Shown in pieces: positions 50,369-58,817 of a stretch of DNA of 64,000 bases. Position numbers and translations under genes: made by a program. The stretch comes from Chloroflexota bacterium (GTDB taxonomy: Bacteria; Chloroflexota; Ktedonobacteria; Ktedonobacterales; JADMIN01): contig JAJPKE010000024.1 of NCBI GenBank assembly GCA_021323855.1, positions 122,418 through 186,417 of the forward strand, given 5' to 3'. Below the pieces are notes generated by a model. It saw only the letters and a list, made by a program, of their open reading frames with translations. It was not told where the DNA came from and searched no databases. Each line of letters begins with the position of its first letter. Position 1 is the first letter of the stretch.

Positions 50369-51517
50369 TTATTTCTCGCCAGAAGGCAACAACTTCTGTT
50401 GCTCCTGCTCTTGCTGCTTCGCGGCTTCCAGCTTGAGTTGCTCGCTCATGCGCTCCTCGCGGTAGCGGCGATAGAAGCGCGTAAACAGGTCTTTCATCTG
50501 GCGCTGCGAGAGCTTTTTGCCGCCCTCGAAGTATTCGATGGCCACCTGCCCCAACGACCAAGTGCCTGCCGCCGCAATTGCGCCGGCCACCAGATCGCCG
50601 CCAAATGGCACCGCTTTGGCAGCCTCTTCAGCGATATAGCGGAACACCAACCCACCGGCAATCGTCGCAATCAGTTCGCGGGTCGGCTTTCCGGCGAGCG
50701 GTTCGTTGTAGAGCGCGGCGATACGCATGGTCATACGCACCTGATTGCCGAGCAGAATCGGGATATCCACCAGCGGAATCGGCTCCATGCCGGCTACCAG
50801 CGCCACCATACTCGACGAGCGCACGATCTTCTGCGCAGCCTGACGGCGGTAGCGCGGCAGTTCGCGGCCCAACGTCAGCGCGGCCTCCGGGCTGGTCTCG
50901 ATGATCGCGGGTATCAGCTCCTCACCGACGTTTTCGCCGGTGCGCGCGGAGATGGGGATGACATCGCTGACGTGCAGATGCGCGGCGGCGTTGGCGGCGG
51001 CCTCATCGGCGTCAGCTTTCAGCGTGTCGCACTTGTTTAGCGCAATCACCAGCGGCTTGTTGGAGGCGCGCAACTGGTTGATGATGGCGATATCCTGCGC
51101 GCGGATGCCTTTCGTTGCATCCAGGAGATAGACAATCGCCGCCGCTTCTTCTACCGCCTCTTCTTGCAGTTGCGGGAGGTGTCCTGGCGTGTCTATCAGC
51201 GAGAAGGGGCCAAGCGCGCCACGCACCAGCGTCTTTGTCGTGCCTTCGCGCGCCGAAACCGCTGAGAGGTACCCGCCGCGCAACTGGTTGAAGAGCGTGG
51301 ACTTGCCGGAGTTCGCCAGACCCAACAGCGCGACCTTGTGCCCCAGCTCTGACTCAATCGCCGACTGCGCCGCCTTCCAGTCGAGCACGTTGAGGAACTT
51401 GCGCGCGACCGCCAGATTGGATGGCAGGCGTGTCAGATTCGAGAAGGTGAAGACATCGCGCGCGCGCACGCCCAGCCGGCCCCGAGATTTCTTGTCTTTT
51501 TCGTTGGTTTTGCTCAT
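50369..51517 (-). CDS. Membrane-associated GTPase with DUF697-like C-terminus
   Basis: A 382-residue protein. GTPase motifs: G1 LLGLANSGKSTLFNQLRG near residue 66, switch region, G3 SLIDTPGHLPQL, G4 IALNKCDTLKADAD, G5 PISARTGENVGE. After about residue 240 come hydrophobic segments (VALVAGMEPIPLVDIPILLG, IAALYNEPLAGKPTRELIAT, GGLVFRYIAEEAAKAVPFGG) of the DUF697/YcjF-like type, then a basic/Glu-rich coiled-coil tail (REERMSEQLKLEAAKQQEQE). Such proteins are thought to act at the membrane. ATG at 51517 with GGAGG at long spacing. The amidohydrolase gene follows. Confidence 0.88.
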   Translation of the reverse strand: MSKTNEKDKKSRGRLGVRARDVFTFSNLTRLPSNLAVARKFLNVLDWKAAQSAIESELGHKVALLGLANSGKSTLFNQLRGGYLSAVSAREGTTKTLVRGALGPFSLIDTPGHLPQLQEEAVEEAAAIVYLLDATKGIRAQDIAIINQLRASNKPLVIALNKCDTLKADADEAAANAAAHLHVSDVIPISARTGENVGEELIPAIIETSPEAALTLGRELPRYRRQAAQKIVRSSSMVALVAGMEPIPLVDIPILLGNQVRMTMRIAALYNEPLAGKPTRELIATIAGGLVFRYIAEEAAKAVPFGGDLVAGAIAAAGTWSLGQVAIEYFEGGKKLSQRQMKDLFTRFYRRYREERMSEQLKLEAAKQQEQEQQKLLPSGEK

Positions 51518-51854
51518 ACTGTTCCGTTTCCTCCACTCTGCGCCGGCTCCTGGCTGCACTCTCGTTGGCTATCGTTAGCTGGCCCGTTCGCGTGCGGCAT
51601 CGGCTTTACTGCTTGTTATAGCATGCCTGATCGCGTTTCGCCAAAAAGAATGCGCAGATAGCATGCCGAAACAAACGCAACACATGCAACTGATGGAATA
51701 GACGTGCCTGCTGTTATCAGCGACGCATGCTGAATCTGGCGAACGATGGCGCTACGGCGCGGCGCCAGTGGTACAATATTTCTACGGCTATTGAATGTAC
51801 GAATCACGGCGCGAAAAGTCAGGAAGCGAGCGCCAGAGGAGGGCTGGACGCGCT

Positions 51855-54122
51855 ATGCCGACGCTCGCGGGAACGCTGGAACGTATCGTGTTTCGCAACC
51901 AGGAGACACAGTATACGGTCGCGCGGCTGGCTCCCGACGCCAGGGGGCGGCTCTTCCGCGAGGAACTGGTGACGCTGGTGGGCGTATTGCCCGGCGTCAG
52001 CGTTGGCGAGCTTTTGGAAGTCACCGGCGAATGGGAATCGCACCCGCAGCATGGGCGCCACCTGCGCGTCAGTAGCTTCGTCACACATGCCCCCGTCACC
52101 GCCGCTGGACTGCGCCGCTATCTGGGGTCCGGCGTCATCAGGGGCATCGGGCCAAAGACCGCTGAGCGCATCGTCGCGCACTTCGGTGAGCAAACGCTGG
52201 CGATCATCGAGCTGGAGCCGGAGCGACTGGAAGAGATCAAAGGCATCAGCGCCAGCAAGCGCCAGCAGATCGTCAACGGCTGGGCCGAACAGCGCGATAT
52301 CCGCGAAGTGATGCTGTTTCTTCAGGAATACGATGTCTCGCCTTCGCTCGGCACGAAGATTTACCGCCAGTATGGCAAGCAATCCATCAACGTCATCCGC
52401 GAGAATCCTTATCTTCTCGAACGCGATATCCGTGGCGTTGGCTTCAAGACGGCGGATGCGCTGGCCGTGCATCTTGGGCTGCCACGCGACAGTGTGCCGC
52501 GCTTCATGACGGGCCTCAAACATGTGCTGTCGGAGCTTGCCAGCGCCGACGGTCATTGCTATCTGCCAAAAGACGATCTGTTGATGCGCGCGGCGGCGCT
52601 GCTGGATGTTGCTCCAGAGCAGTTGGAGCCAGCGCTCGAGCAACTGCTCGCGGAGAAGGAAGCCTTCGCCCAGGACGACCACATCTATCTCGCGCCGTTT
52701 TTCTATGCAGAGAACGGCACTGCGCGCCGCCTGCGCCTGATCCTCAATGCGCCAAGTCCGCTGCCACCCGTCAGCGCGCGCGCCTGGGCAAAGACGTTTG
52801 CGGCGCTGGAGCAGGAGCGCGGCATTCATCTGGCCGAGCGGCAGAAAGAGGCAGTGCGCACGGCCTATACGGCGAAGGTCTGCGTGCTGACGGGCGGGCC
52901 GGGCGTGGGCAAGACGACAGCCATCCGCGCGTTGCTCGATACGTTGGATGCGCAGCAGGTATCCTATGTGCTGGCGGCGCCGACGGGCCGCGCGGCGAAA
53001 CGCATGGCGGAGGCCACCGGACGCCCTGCACGCACGCTGCACCGCCTGTTGGAGTTTCAGCCCAACGCCAACGACTTCGCCTATAACGAGCGTCGTCCGC
53101 TGCCACACCAATTCGTCATCGTGGATGAAGTTTCGATGCTGGACATTCTGCTCGCATACCGACTGGTGAAGGCATTGGCGCCGGAGACGCATCTGTTGCT
53201 GGTGGGCGACGCCGATCAGTTGCCGTCGGTGGGACCGGGGAGCGTCTTTGCCGACATCATCGCCAGCGACGTGATTCCGACCGTGCGGTTGACGGAACTC
53301 TTCCGGCAGGCGCGTGAAAGCGCCATCATCGTCACGGCACACGGCGTGCAGGCTGGCGTGATGCCATCGCTACAACCCAAAGCCACCAGCGATTTCTTTT
53401 TCATGCGTGCGGAGGAGCCGCTAGCGGCGCAACGACTAATCGTGGATATTGTGGCGCGGCGTCTACCAGCGCGCTACGGCTTCGATCCCAAACGCGACAT
53501 TCAGGTGCTTTCACCGATGTATCGCGGTCCCGTCGGCGTGGTGGCGCTGAATGACGCGTTGCAGGCGCGGCTCAACCCCGCCGCTGCTGCCGCAACGATC
53601 ACCTACGGCGACCATACGCTGCGCGCTGGCGACAAGGTGATGGCGGTGCGCAACGACTATGACAAAGGGCCGAACGGTGTCTTCAACGGCGACCTGGGCC
53701 GCGTGGTGGAGGTGCTGCGCGAGACAAACCAGCTAGCGGTAGAGTTCAGCGATGAGGCCGGCGCGTTCACCGTCTGCTATGAGACACATGAACTGGATGA
53801 GCTGACGCTGGCCTACGCCTGCACAATTCACCGCGCGCAGGGCAGCGAATATCCCTGCGTGGTCTTGCCACTGGTCAACCAGCACTATCTCTTGCTTCAG
53901 CGCAACCTGCTCTACACGGCGATCACGCGCGCGAAACAGCTCTGCGTGCTGGTTGGCGATCCGCGCGCCCTGCGCCGCGCCGTGGAGAACGATGCGGTCG
54001 CCAGCCGCAACACCGGCCTGGCCGAGCGGCTGCAAGGGCCAGTACTGGCAGGCATACACGAAGAGGAGCGCGCCATCACCGCCCGTCATGAAATAGAGCA
54101 GGCGTCAGGCAAACCCCGGTAA
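51855..54122 (+). CDS. recD2: RecD2-type ATP-dependent DNA helicase
   Basis: A 755-residue superfamily 1B helicase. The N-terminal 150 residues are the RecD2 extension with a helix-hairpin-helix part (RYLGSGVIRGIGPKTAERIV; LEEIKGISASKRQQIVNGWA). Walker A VLTGGPGVGKTTAIRALLD lies near residue 345; further motifs are LLVGDADQLPSVGPGSVF, RLTELFRQARESAIIVTAH, and LAYACTIHRAQGSEYPCVVL. The C-terminal AITRAKQLCVLVGDP motif is present. It unwinds DNA 5'-3' outside a RecBCD complex; RecB and RecC are not nearby. The start is ATG at 51855 with GGAGG at long spacing. No partner gene; a promoter for the next gene follows. Confidence 0.95.
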   Translation: MPTLAGTLERIVFRNQETQYTVARLAPDARGRLFREELVTLVGVLPGVSVGELLEVTGEWESHPQHGRHLRVSSFVTHAPVTAAGLRRYLGSGVIRGIGPKTAERIVAHFGEQTLAIIELEPERLEEIKGISASKRQQIVNGWAEQRDIREVMLFLQEYDVSPSLGTKIYRQYGKQSINVIRENPYLLERDIRGVGFKTADALAVHLGLPRDSVPRFMTGLKHVLSELASADGHCYLPKDDLLMRAAALLDVAPEQLEPALEQLLAEKEAFAQDDHIYLAPFFYAENGTARRLRLILNAPSPLPPVSARAWAKTFAALEQERGIHLAERQKEAVRTAYTAKVCVLTGGPGVGKTTAIRALLDTLDAQQVSYVLAAPTGRAAKRMAEATGRPARTLHRLLEFQPNANDFAYNERRPLPHQFVIVDEVSMLDILLAYRLVKALAPETHLLLVGDADQLPSVGPGSVFADIIASDVIPTVRLTELFRQARESAIIVTAHGVQAGVMPSLQPKATSDFFFMRAEEPLAAQRLIVDIVARRLPARYGFDPKRDIQVLSPMYRGPVGVVALNDALQARLNPAAAAATITYGDHTLRAGDKVMAVRNDYDKGPNGVFNGDLGRVVEVLRETNQLAVEFSDEAGAFTVCYETHELDELTLAYACTIHRAQGSEYPCVVLPLVNQHYLLLQRNLLYTAITRAKQLCVLVGDPRALRRAVENDAVASRNTGLAERLQGPVLAGIHEEERAITARHEIEQASGKPR

Positions 54123-54133
54123 TGTTAAGTTAG

Positions 54134-54162
54134 TTGATAAAGATTCTAGAAAATGCTACAGT
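54134..54162 (+). promoter_or_regulatory. Sigma-70-type promoter of the rhodanese gene
   Basis: TTGATA (54134-54139), 17-base spacer, TACAGT (54157-54162), about 110 bases before the ATG at 54275. Confidence 0.55.
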
Positions 54163-54274
54163 TTTATCATGAGTGAGGGACAATTGCGTCCTCAGTTACC
54201 CTGTTGATACTGCTGATGAATGTTCGCAAATGGTGGCGTGTCGCTAAGCGTCTGGCACAGAGGAGCGATGAGAC

Positions 54275-55168
54275 ATGAGTATTGATACCACAGTGGCCGG
54301 CTCGCAGCCGCAGTCTGGCTATGCGCATCCTGAAGTGTTGGTGGATACCGAGTGGGTAGCCGCGCACCTGGATGACCCGAATGTGCGGATTATCGAGGCG
54401 GACGAGGACCCACTGCTCTACGAGGCGATGGGACATATTCGCAATGCCGTCAAGCTGGACTGGCATGTGGATGTGCAAGACCCGGTGCGCCGCGATTTCG
54501 TGGATAAGGCGGCCTTCGAGGCGCTGATGAGCCGCTATGGCATCAGCAATGACACGACGGTCGTCTTCTATGGCGACAAGAACAACTGGTATGCGGCATA
54601 TAGCTACTGGCTCTTCAAGCTCTATGGCCACCGTGACGCCAGGATCATGAACGGCGGGCGCACCAAGTGGGAGGCGGAGGGCCGCGAATACACCAAAGAG
54701 ACGCCGCAATTCGCGGCGACACAGTACACCGCACAGGAGGCCAATCTCTCACTGCGTGCCTTCCGCCGGCAGGTGGAAGATCATCTGCATGCGGCGAACG
54801 CGGCGCTGGTGGATGTACGCTCGCCAGATGAATACACCGGCAAGCTGGTGCATATGATCAATTATCCGCAAGAAGGCGCGCAACGCGGCGGCCATATCCC
54901 TGGCGCACAGAATATTCCCTGGGCAACGGCGGCCAACCCTGACGGCACCTTCAAGTCAGCGGAGGAATTGCAGCAGATTTATAGGGGCAAGGGCATTACG
55001 CCGGAGAAAGATGTGATCGCCTATTGTCGCATCGGCGAGCGTTCAGCGCACACCTGGTTTGTGCTGACGCAACTGCTGGGCTATCCCAATGTGCGCAACT
55101 ACGACGGCTCCTGGACCGAGTGGGGCAACCTGGTTGGCGCGCCCATCAACAAGGGCGAGCAACCATAA
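54275..55168 (+). CDS. Thiosulfate sulfurtransferase (two-domain rhodanese)
   Basis: A 297-residue two-domain rhodanese. The N-terminal domain has [20 protein letters not shown] and [20 protein letters not shown]; the C-terminal domain has [18 protein letters not shown] and the active-site loop [20 protein letters not shown] with the catalytic Cys near residue 251 (CRIGERS, typical of SseA/CysA-type enzymes). It transfers sulfane sulfur from thiosulfate to thiols. The ATG at 54275 follows GAGGAGCG at normal spacing. The SufU gene follows after a repeat-rich gap and could use the mobilised sulfur. Confidence 0.94.
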   Translation: MSIDTTVAGSQPQSGYAHPEVLVDTEWVAAHLDDPNVRIIEADEDPLLYEAMGHIRNAVKLDWHVDVQDPVRRDFVDKAAFEALMSRYGISNDTTVVFYGDKNNWYAAYSYWLFKLYGHRDARIMNGGRTKWEAEGREYTKETPQFAATQYTAQEANLSLRAFRRQVEDHLHAANAALVDVRSPDEYTGKLVHMINYPQEGAQRGGHIPGAQNIPWATAANPDGTFKSAEELQQIYRGKGITPEKDVIAYCRIGERSAHTWFVLTQLLGYPNVRNYDGSWTEWGNLVGAPINKGEQP

Positions 55169-55176
55169 CAGCGCGA

Positions 55177-55216
55177 GACCTCACCCCCTACCCCCTCTCC
55201 CGCGAGGAGAGGGGCC
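55177..55216 (+). repeat. Intergenic repeat family A, copy 11
   Basis: ACCTCACCCCCTACCCCCTC then TCCCGCGAGGAGAGGGGCC, nine bases after the rhodanese stop. Confidence 0.85.
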
Positions 55217-55471
55217 GCGAGCGGAGGGTTGCCGCCAATGGGAGAAGTTATCTTGCCTAACGTGTAGAAAGGACGTAACTTCTCCCGGTTGCCATTAGTC
55301 GAGTTGCGTGCCCCTACGGCCCCCTCTCCTTATGGGAGAGGGGTGGCCGCAGGCCGGGGTGAAGTCTCCCAGCGAGAATATGCGATACTTTATTAGAGAT
55401 TACTGGATGAAATGGCGTATCATTCCCTTCTTTCATTTGGAGAGATGCGCGCCGAAAGCGAGTGTTCACCG
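55217..55471. other. Hairpin- and repeat-rich gap upstream of sufU
   Basis: Holds a perfect 11-bp inverted repeat (GGGAGAAGTTA at 55240-55250, TAACTTCTCCC at 55276-55286) flanked by GGTTGCC direct repeats, and family A copy 12 at 55310-55348. With the adjacent copy 11 this leaves no room for a gene; a processing or terminator function between the two genes is possible. Confidence 0.5.
55310..55348 (+). repeat. Intergenic repeat family A, copy 12
   Basis: CCCCTACGGCCCCCTCTCCT then TATGGGAGAGGGGTGG, the right arm intact and the left arm degenerate. Confidence 0.75.
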
Positions 55472-55876
55472 ATGTCTATGTCTCGCCAGGAAGCTATTGA
55501 GTTTCTGGTAGATCATTATCAAAATCCACGCAATCGCGGGCCACTGGAAGACGCTGACGTTCATCTGACCGGCGGCAATCCCGGCTGCTCGGACCGCGTG
55601 GAGATGTATGCAAAGGTCGGCGAGGATGGCCGTGTGGAGGCGGTTTCCTTCGAGGGCGAAGGCTGTACGATCAGCATGGCGGCTGCCTCGTATGTGACGG
55701 AACTGGTGCAGGGCATGACGATGGAAGAGGTTGAGGCTCTCACCTTTGAGTCGCTGATGGATGATCTGGGCCGCGAAGTGGTGATGGCGCGCCCCACCTG
55801 CGCGACGGTGGCGCTGGGCACGCTCAAGAAGGGCATCCACGAGCTGCACATGCAGCGCAAAGCCGCTGAGAAATAA
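55472..55876 (+). CDS. sufU: Iron-sulfur cluster scaffold protein, SufU/NifU-like
   Basis: A 134-residue scaffold. VDHYQNPRNRGPLED near residue 13, TGGNPGCSDRVEM with Cys39 and Asp41, GEGCTISMAAAS with Cys65 and MARPTCATVAL with Cys110 give the three cysteines and the aspartate that hold the zinc/Fe-S site of SufU and IscU. Length and spacing fit SufU (U-type) better than IscU. It receives sulfur from a cysteine desulfurase, not seen in this window. ATG at 55472; upstream in-frame ATGs exist but have no better start signal. It lies downstream of the rhodanese gene, a plausible sulfur donor (inference). Confidence 0.9.
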   Translation: MSMSRQEAIEFLVDHYQNPRNRGPLEDADVHLTGGNPGCSDRVEMYAKVGEDGRVEAVSFEGEGCTISMAAASYVTELVQGMTMEEVEALTFESLMDDLGREVVMARPTCATVALGTLKKGIHELHMQRKAAEK

Positions 55877-55891
55877 ACGAGAAATACATAC

Positions 55892-55920
55892 GTACCCCTC
55901 ATCCATCAGGCGAGGGGTAC
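55892..55920. terminator. Nine-bp hairpin between convergent genes
   Basis: GTACCCCTC pairs with GAGGGGTAC around an eleven-base loop, between the ends of sufU and the leftward PIG-L gene. No strong T-tract. Confidence 0.5.
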
Positions 55921-55930
55921 ACAGTGAGGG

Positions 55931-56683
55931 CTAGTCGTCTTCCAGCCGAATGTATTTGAAGCTCTCGGCGTACTGCATGTCATGGCCGTGCTTCCGCGCC
56001 TGGTTGGCCGTTTCCTTCGCCCACTGGACGACTTCCTCAGTCGGGTCCCAATCACGCATCTGGCTCTTGTGCGCCTTCAGCCCGGCGGCTTTCTTATCGA
56101 GATAGCCCTCGACATCCACCCAGCGGTCGGCGCTCTCCGTGCCGCCAATATAGATTTCTTTGACGTTGTGCATCTTCAATCCCTCGGCGGCAAGCTCTGG
56201 GAAGGCGAGACGTGTGCTGGCAACCGGCATGATGGCGGCGAGCGTCGCCTCACCGGCGGCGCGATGATCCGGGTGATTGATGTAGCCCTGGCCGTGCCAG
56301 CGCACCGTGGGGTCCTGGCAGATCACCACATCCGGCTTGACCTGGCGGATGACACGCGCGATGTCGCGGCGCACTTCCAGCGTCGGCTCCAACCGCGAAT
56401 CCGTATAGTGCAGGAAGATGACCGGATGCTGTACGCCCAGCGCATCAGCCGCCGCCTGTGCCTCGGCCTGGCGCACCTTCGTCAGCTCTTCGCTGGTAAT
56501 CGTCTCGTTGCCAGCGTCACCAACCTGCCCATCCGTCACCAGACAATAATAAACATCGCGGCCTTCGGCGGCCCATTTGGCAACGGTTGCGCCGCACATG
56601 AACTCGCCATCGTCCGGGTGCGCCATCACAATCAGCACGCGCCGGGGCGCTTTGGTCTGTGCCTGCGTCTCTTCTTCGGACAT
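55931..56683 (-). CDS. PIG-L/LmbE-family deacetylase
   Basis: A 250-residue zinc-dependent N-acetylglucosaminyl deacetylase-like protein. RRVLIVMAHPDDGEFMCGAT (about 14-33) contains the AHPDDGE metal motif; the second histidine site is in GYINHPDHRAAGEATL. Members deacetylate GlcNAc-PI, GlcNAc-inositol (MshB/BshB) or antibiotic precursors. A MshB-like role is one possibility, but no mycothiol or bacillithiol genes are visible. ATG at 56683 with GAGGAG ten bases upstream. Its upstream neighbour on the same strand is the uracil-DNA glycosylase gene, whose stop is 14 bases before this ATG; the three genes UDG, flavin reductase and PIG-L run in one direction. Confidence 0.91.
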   Translation of the reverse strand: MSEEETQAQTKAPRRVLIVMAHPDDGEFMCGATVAKWAAEGRDVYYCLVTDGQVGDAGNETITSEELTKVRQAEAQAAADALGVQHPVIFLHYTDSRLEPTLEVRRDIARVIRQVKPDVVICQDPTVRWHGQGYINHPDHRAAGEATLAAIMPVASTRLAFPELAAEGLKMHNVKEIYIGGTESADRWVDVEGYLDKKAAGLKAHKSQMRDWDPTEEVVQWAKETANQARKHGHDMQYAESFKYIRLEDD

Positions 56684-56697
56684 ATCGTGTTTACTCC

Positions 56698-57399
56698 TCA
56701 CTCTTGTGTGGAAATGCTTGCCGCGGATTCCCCTTCGGATTCCCACGCTTGACGCCAGCCGGAGAGAATGGCCAGCGCCTGCGCCAGCAAGCGTTGATGC
56801 TCCGGCGCGTTCAGCCAGCGACTAACGCCTGATGGATGTGGCAACGGCAACAGTCTGACGCCATTCCGCTCGAAGCTGCTGCCGATGACGTCGTGCAGCA
56901 GTTGCGGTCCCAGGAACGCCTCGATTGCCATGCCACCAACTAGCAGTATCGCCCGTGGCCGCACCAACGCCAGTTCGCGCAGCAGGAACGGGCGGCAGAG
57001 CGCCAGTTCGGCGGGCGATGGCTTGCGGTCGCCGCCACCACGCGGATTCTTGCCAGGGTCGCACTTGGTGAGCGCAGAGAGATACACCTGGCGATGCAAT
57101 GCGCCCGCAGGATAACCGGCGCGCTGGAGCCAGCTATCGAGTATTCTGCCGCCAGGACCGGCAAACGGAAATCCGCGTTCCACGGAGAGATGCCCAGGCG
57201 CCTGGCCGATCAACATCAACTGGTCGCCGATGCGCCCGCGAAAACCGGCGACGCTGGCGGCACGGGCCAGATAGCCCGCGCTCACGCATTGCTCACAGCA
57301 GCGCATCTCGGCATGGAGCGAAAGCAGCAGGCGTTCGCGTTCTTCCTGCTGCTCTCTGGCGGCCAGCGGTGGCAAAAGTTTGATATGGCCGCCAGTCAT
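56698..57399 (-). CDS. Uracil-DNA glycosylase, family 4/5-like
   Basis: A 233-residue UDG-superfamily protein. Four cysteines (CCEQC region near residue 33, ALTKCDP, LALCRPF) match the Fe-S ligands of family 4. The catalytic loop is LMLIGQAPGHLSVERGFPFA with Gln in place of the family 4 Glu, and the second loop is LLPLPHPSGVSRWL. It removes uracil (or other damaged bases) from DNA. ATG at 57399; the start overlaps the stop of the flavin reductase gene by four bases (ATGA), so the two are translated together. The Ser/Glu-rich end is short and disordered. Confidence 0.9.
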   Translation of the reverse strand: MTGGHIKLLPPLAAREQQEERERLLLSLHAEMRCCEQCVSAGYLARAASVAGFRGRIGDQLMLIGQAPGHLSVERGFPFAGPGGRILDSWLQRAGYPAGALHRQVYLSALTKCDPGKNPRGGGDRKPSPAELALCRPFLLRELALVRPRAILLVGGMAIEAFLGPQLLHDVIGSSFERNGVRLLPLPHPSGVSRWLNAPEHQRLLAQALAILSGWRQAWESEGESAASISTQE

Positions 57400-57917
57400 G
57401 ACTCGTTTCCGGTAGAATGAAGATAGTGGCTGCGGTAGTAAAGCAGCGGATTTCCTTCGCGCGCTTCCAACGCTTCCACCTGCCCCAGCATAATGGTATG
57501 GTCGCCGCCGGGATAGGTGGCGACGATGCGACAATCTACGAATCCCAGCGAGTCATCGAAGACGGGTGCGCCGGTGGCGACGGTATGCGAGGCAACGCCA
57601 CAGAAGTTGTTATAGCGTTCTTCTGAATTGCCGGCAAAGCAGGTGGAAAGCTGCTCTTGCTCTTCGGAGAGGAAATTGACGGCAAAGACACCGGTTTCAA
57701 GCAGAGCATCATGCACACGGCTGCCACGTTCGATGCAAATCAAAACCAGCGGCGGATCGAGGGAGACGGAACAGAAGGCATTAACGGTAATTCCCAGGCG
57801 TTGTGGTCCATGTTGGGTCGTCACGATAGTCACGCCTGTTGCAAAACGCCCCATGACCGAACGAAACGTTTGTGTATCAACTACCATGTCTTTTGGTTTC
57901 TCTACAGAGAGTGACAT
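57396..57917 (-). CDS. Flavin reductase (FMN-binding split-barrel)
   Basis: A 173-residue flavin reductase-like protein: VMGRFATGVTIVTTQHGPQR, NAFCSVSLDPPLVLICIERG, FAVNFLSEEQEQLSTCFAG, and DHTIMLGQVEALEAREGNPL with YYRSHY at the end. It is typical of the FMN reductase component of two-component monooxygenases (HpaC-like). No monooxygenase gene is nearby. ATG at 57917 with GGAAGTGG upstream. First gene of a leftward unit with UDG (4-base overlap) and PIG-L. Confidence 0.92.
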   Translation of the reverse strand: MSLSVEKPKDMVVDTQTFRSVMGRFATGVTIVTTQHGPQRLGITVNAFCSVSLDPPLVLICIERGSRVHDALLETGVFAVNFLSEEQEQLSTCFAGNSEERYNNFCGVASHTVATGAPVFDDSLGFVDCRIVATYPGGDHTIMLGQVEALEAREGNPLLYYRSHYLHSTGNES

Positions 57918-58152
57918 TGCATCACCACTTCCTTTTACTTTCTCATGGGAAGTATATCGCTCCTGGCAAATACCCTGCAATGTTCTTTGGTACAGGTCAG
58001 CTATGGACGGGCATGACACAAGAGATGAAAGATTTGATGCGTTCTTTACGTATTTTGTAGTAACCCACTGACAGCGCGTGCTATACTTGCGTTACAGGTT
58101 ATGGCACAGGTTCATGTGCGCCGGGGGGACACATGACGGCAGATGCGCCTGC

Positions 58153-58647
58153 GTGTTCATCACCTGCCAGATAACAGAAGGGAGTTCCCCCATTCCTACC
58201 ATTACTCCGCTTCACCGATTCATTCGCTTTGCGCTGGTCGGGCTGATTGGTGTGCCGATCAACCTGTTGCTGCTGGCGCTCTTTCTGCATGTGCTGGGCA
58301 ACCGGCTCTATCCCCTGGCGCTGGTGGCGTCGTGGGAGATCAGCACAACCATCAATTTTGTCCTCAACCAGATTTACACCTACGGCGAGCAGAACATCCA
58401 CGGCTGGGACTGGCCGAAACGCGCATTCAAGGCGCAGGCCACCAACCTTTCCTCGCAACTCGTCACCTTCGTTGGCGTGCTGCTCTTGAAAGAAGTGGCG
58501 GGCGTCAACCCGTATCTGGCGAGTTTGATTGGCATGGCAGGCGCATTCCTCTACAACTTCGTCATGTCCAATCGCTTCGTCTTTCTGCCCAAGATATCCG
58601 AGCTGCCCACGCAAGCCAACGAAACCGCCTATCGCATCGAAAAATAG
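58153..58647 (+). CDS. GtrA-family membrane protein
   Basis: About 164 residues with four membrane helices: FIRFALVGLIGVPINLLLLA, LYPLALVASWEISTTINFVL, LSSQLVTFVGVLLLKEV and YLASLIGMAGAFLYNFVMSN. The pattern (F-x-x-V-G, INF-x-x-x-x-x-x-F, NF-x-x-x-RFVF) is GtrA/DPMS_2. GtrA proteins act in transfer of sugars on polyprenyl phosphate across the membrane; in Mycobacterium a GtrA-like gene (Rv3789) lies with dprE1-dprE2. Here it is 29 kb from the DprE1-like gene. The start is uncertain: GTG at 58153, ATG at 58114, or even ATT at 58192 with AAGGGAG upstream. Confidence 0.83.
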   Translation: MFITCQITEGSSPIPTITPLHRFIRFALVGLIGVPINLLLLALFLHVLGNRLYPLALVASWEISTTINFVLNQIYTYGEQNIHGWDWPKRAFKAQATNLSSQLVTFVGVLLLKEVAGVNPYLASLIGMAGAFLYNFVMSNRFVFLPKISELPTQANETAYRIEK

Positions 58648-58654
58648 CCTTGCT

Positions 58655-58814
58655 CTCGGCGTTGAAACGCCGGTGCACGCGCGAACGGGCTGAAGCCCAC
58701 GAAGTTCACAGCGGGCTACTGCTGGGCTTTAGCCTGATTCTCGTGCGTCGGCAGTTCACTGCCGCGACATCCCATTACCAGCATGCGCCGGCAGTTCACT
58801 GCCGGCGCTTTGTC
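58655..58814. repeat. Intergenic repeat family B, copy 4 (longest)
   Basis: GCGTTGAAACGCCGGTGCAC, AACGGGCTGAAGCCCA, TGGGCTTTAGCC, and two GGCAGTTCACTGCC palindromes, the second as GCCGGCAGTTCACTGCCGGC. It fills the gap from GtrA to the leftward LysE gene end. Confidence 0.8.
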
Positions 58815-58817
58815 GCT

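Noticed and set aside
51795..51854. Upstream extension of RecD2
   Set aside because: The extra 20 residues are charged and not part of the family N-terminus, which begins at MPTLAGTLERIVF.
857..55348. CRISPR array from the family A repeats
   Set aside because: Copies are dispersed, not regularly spaced, lack unique spacers, and no cas genes are present.
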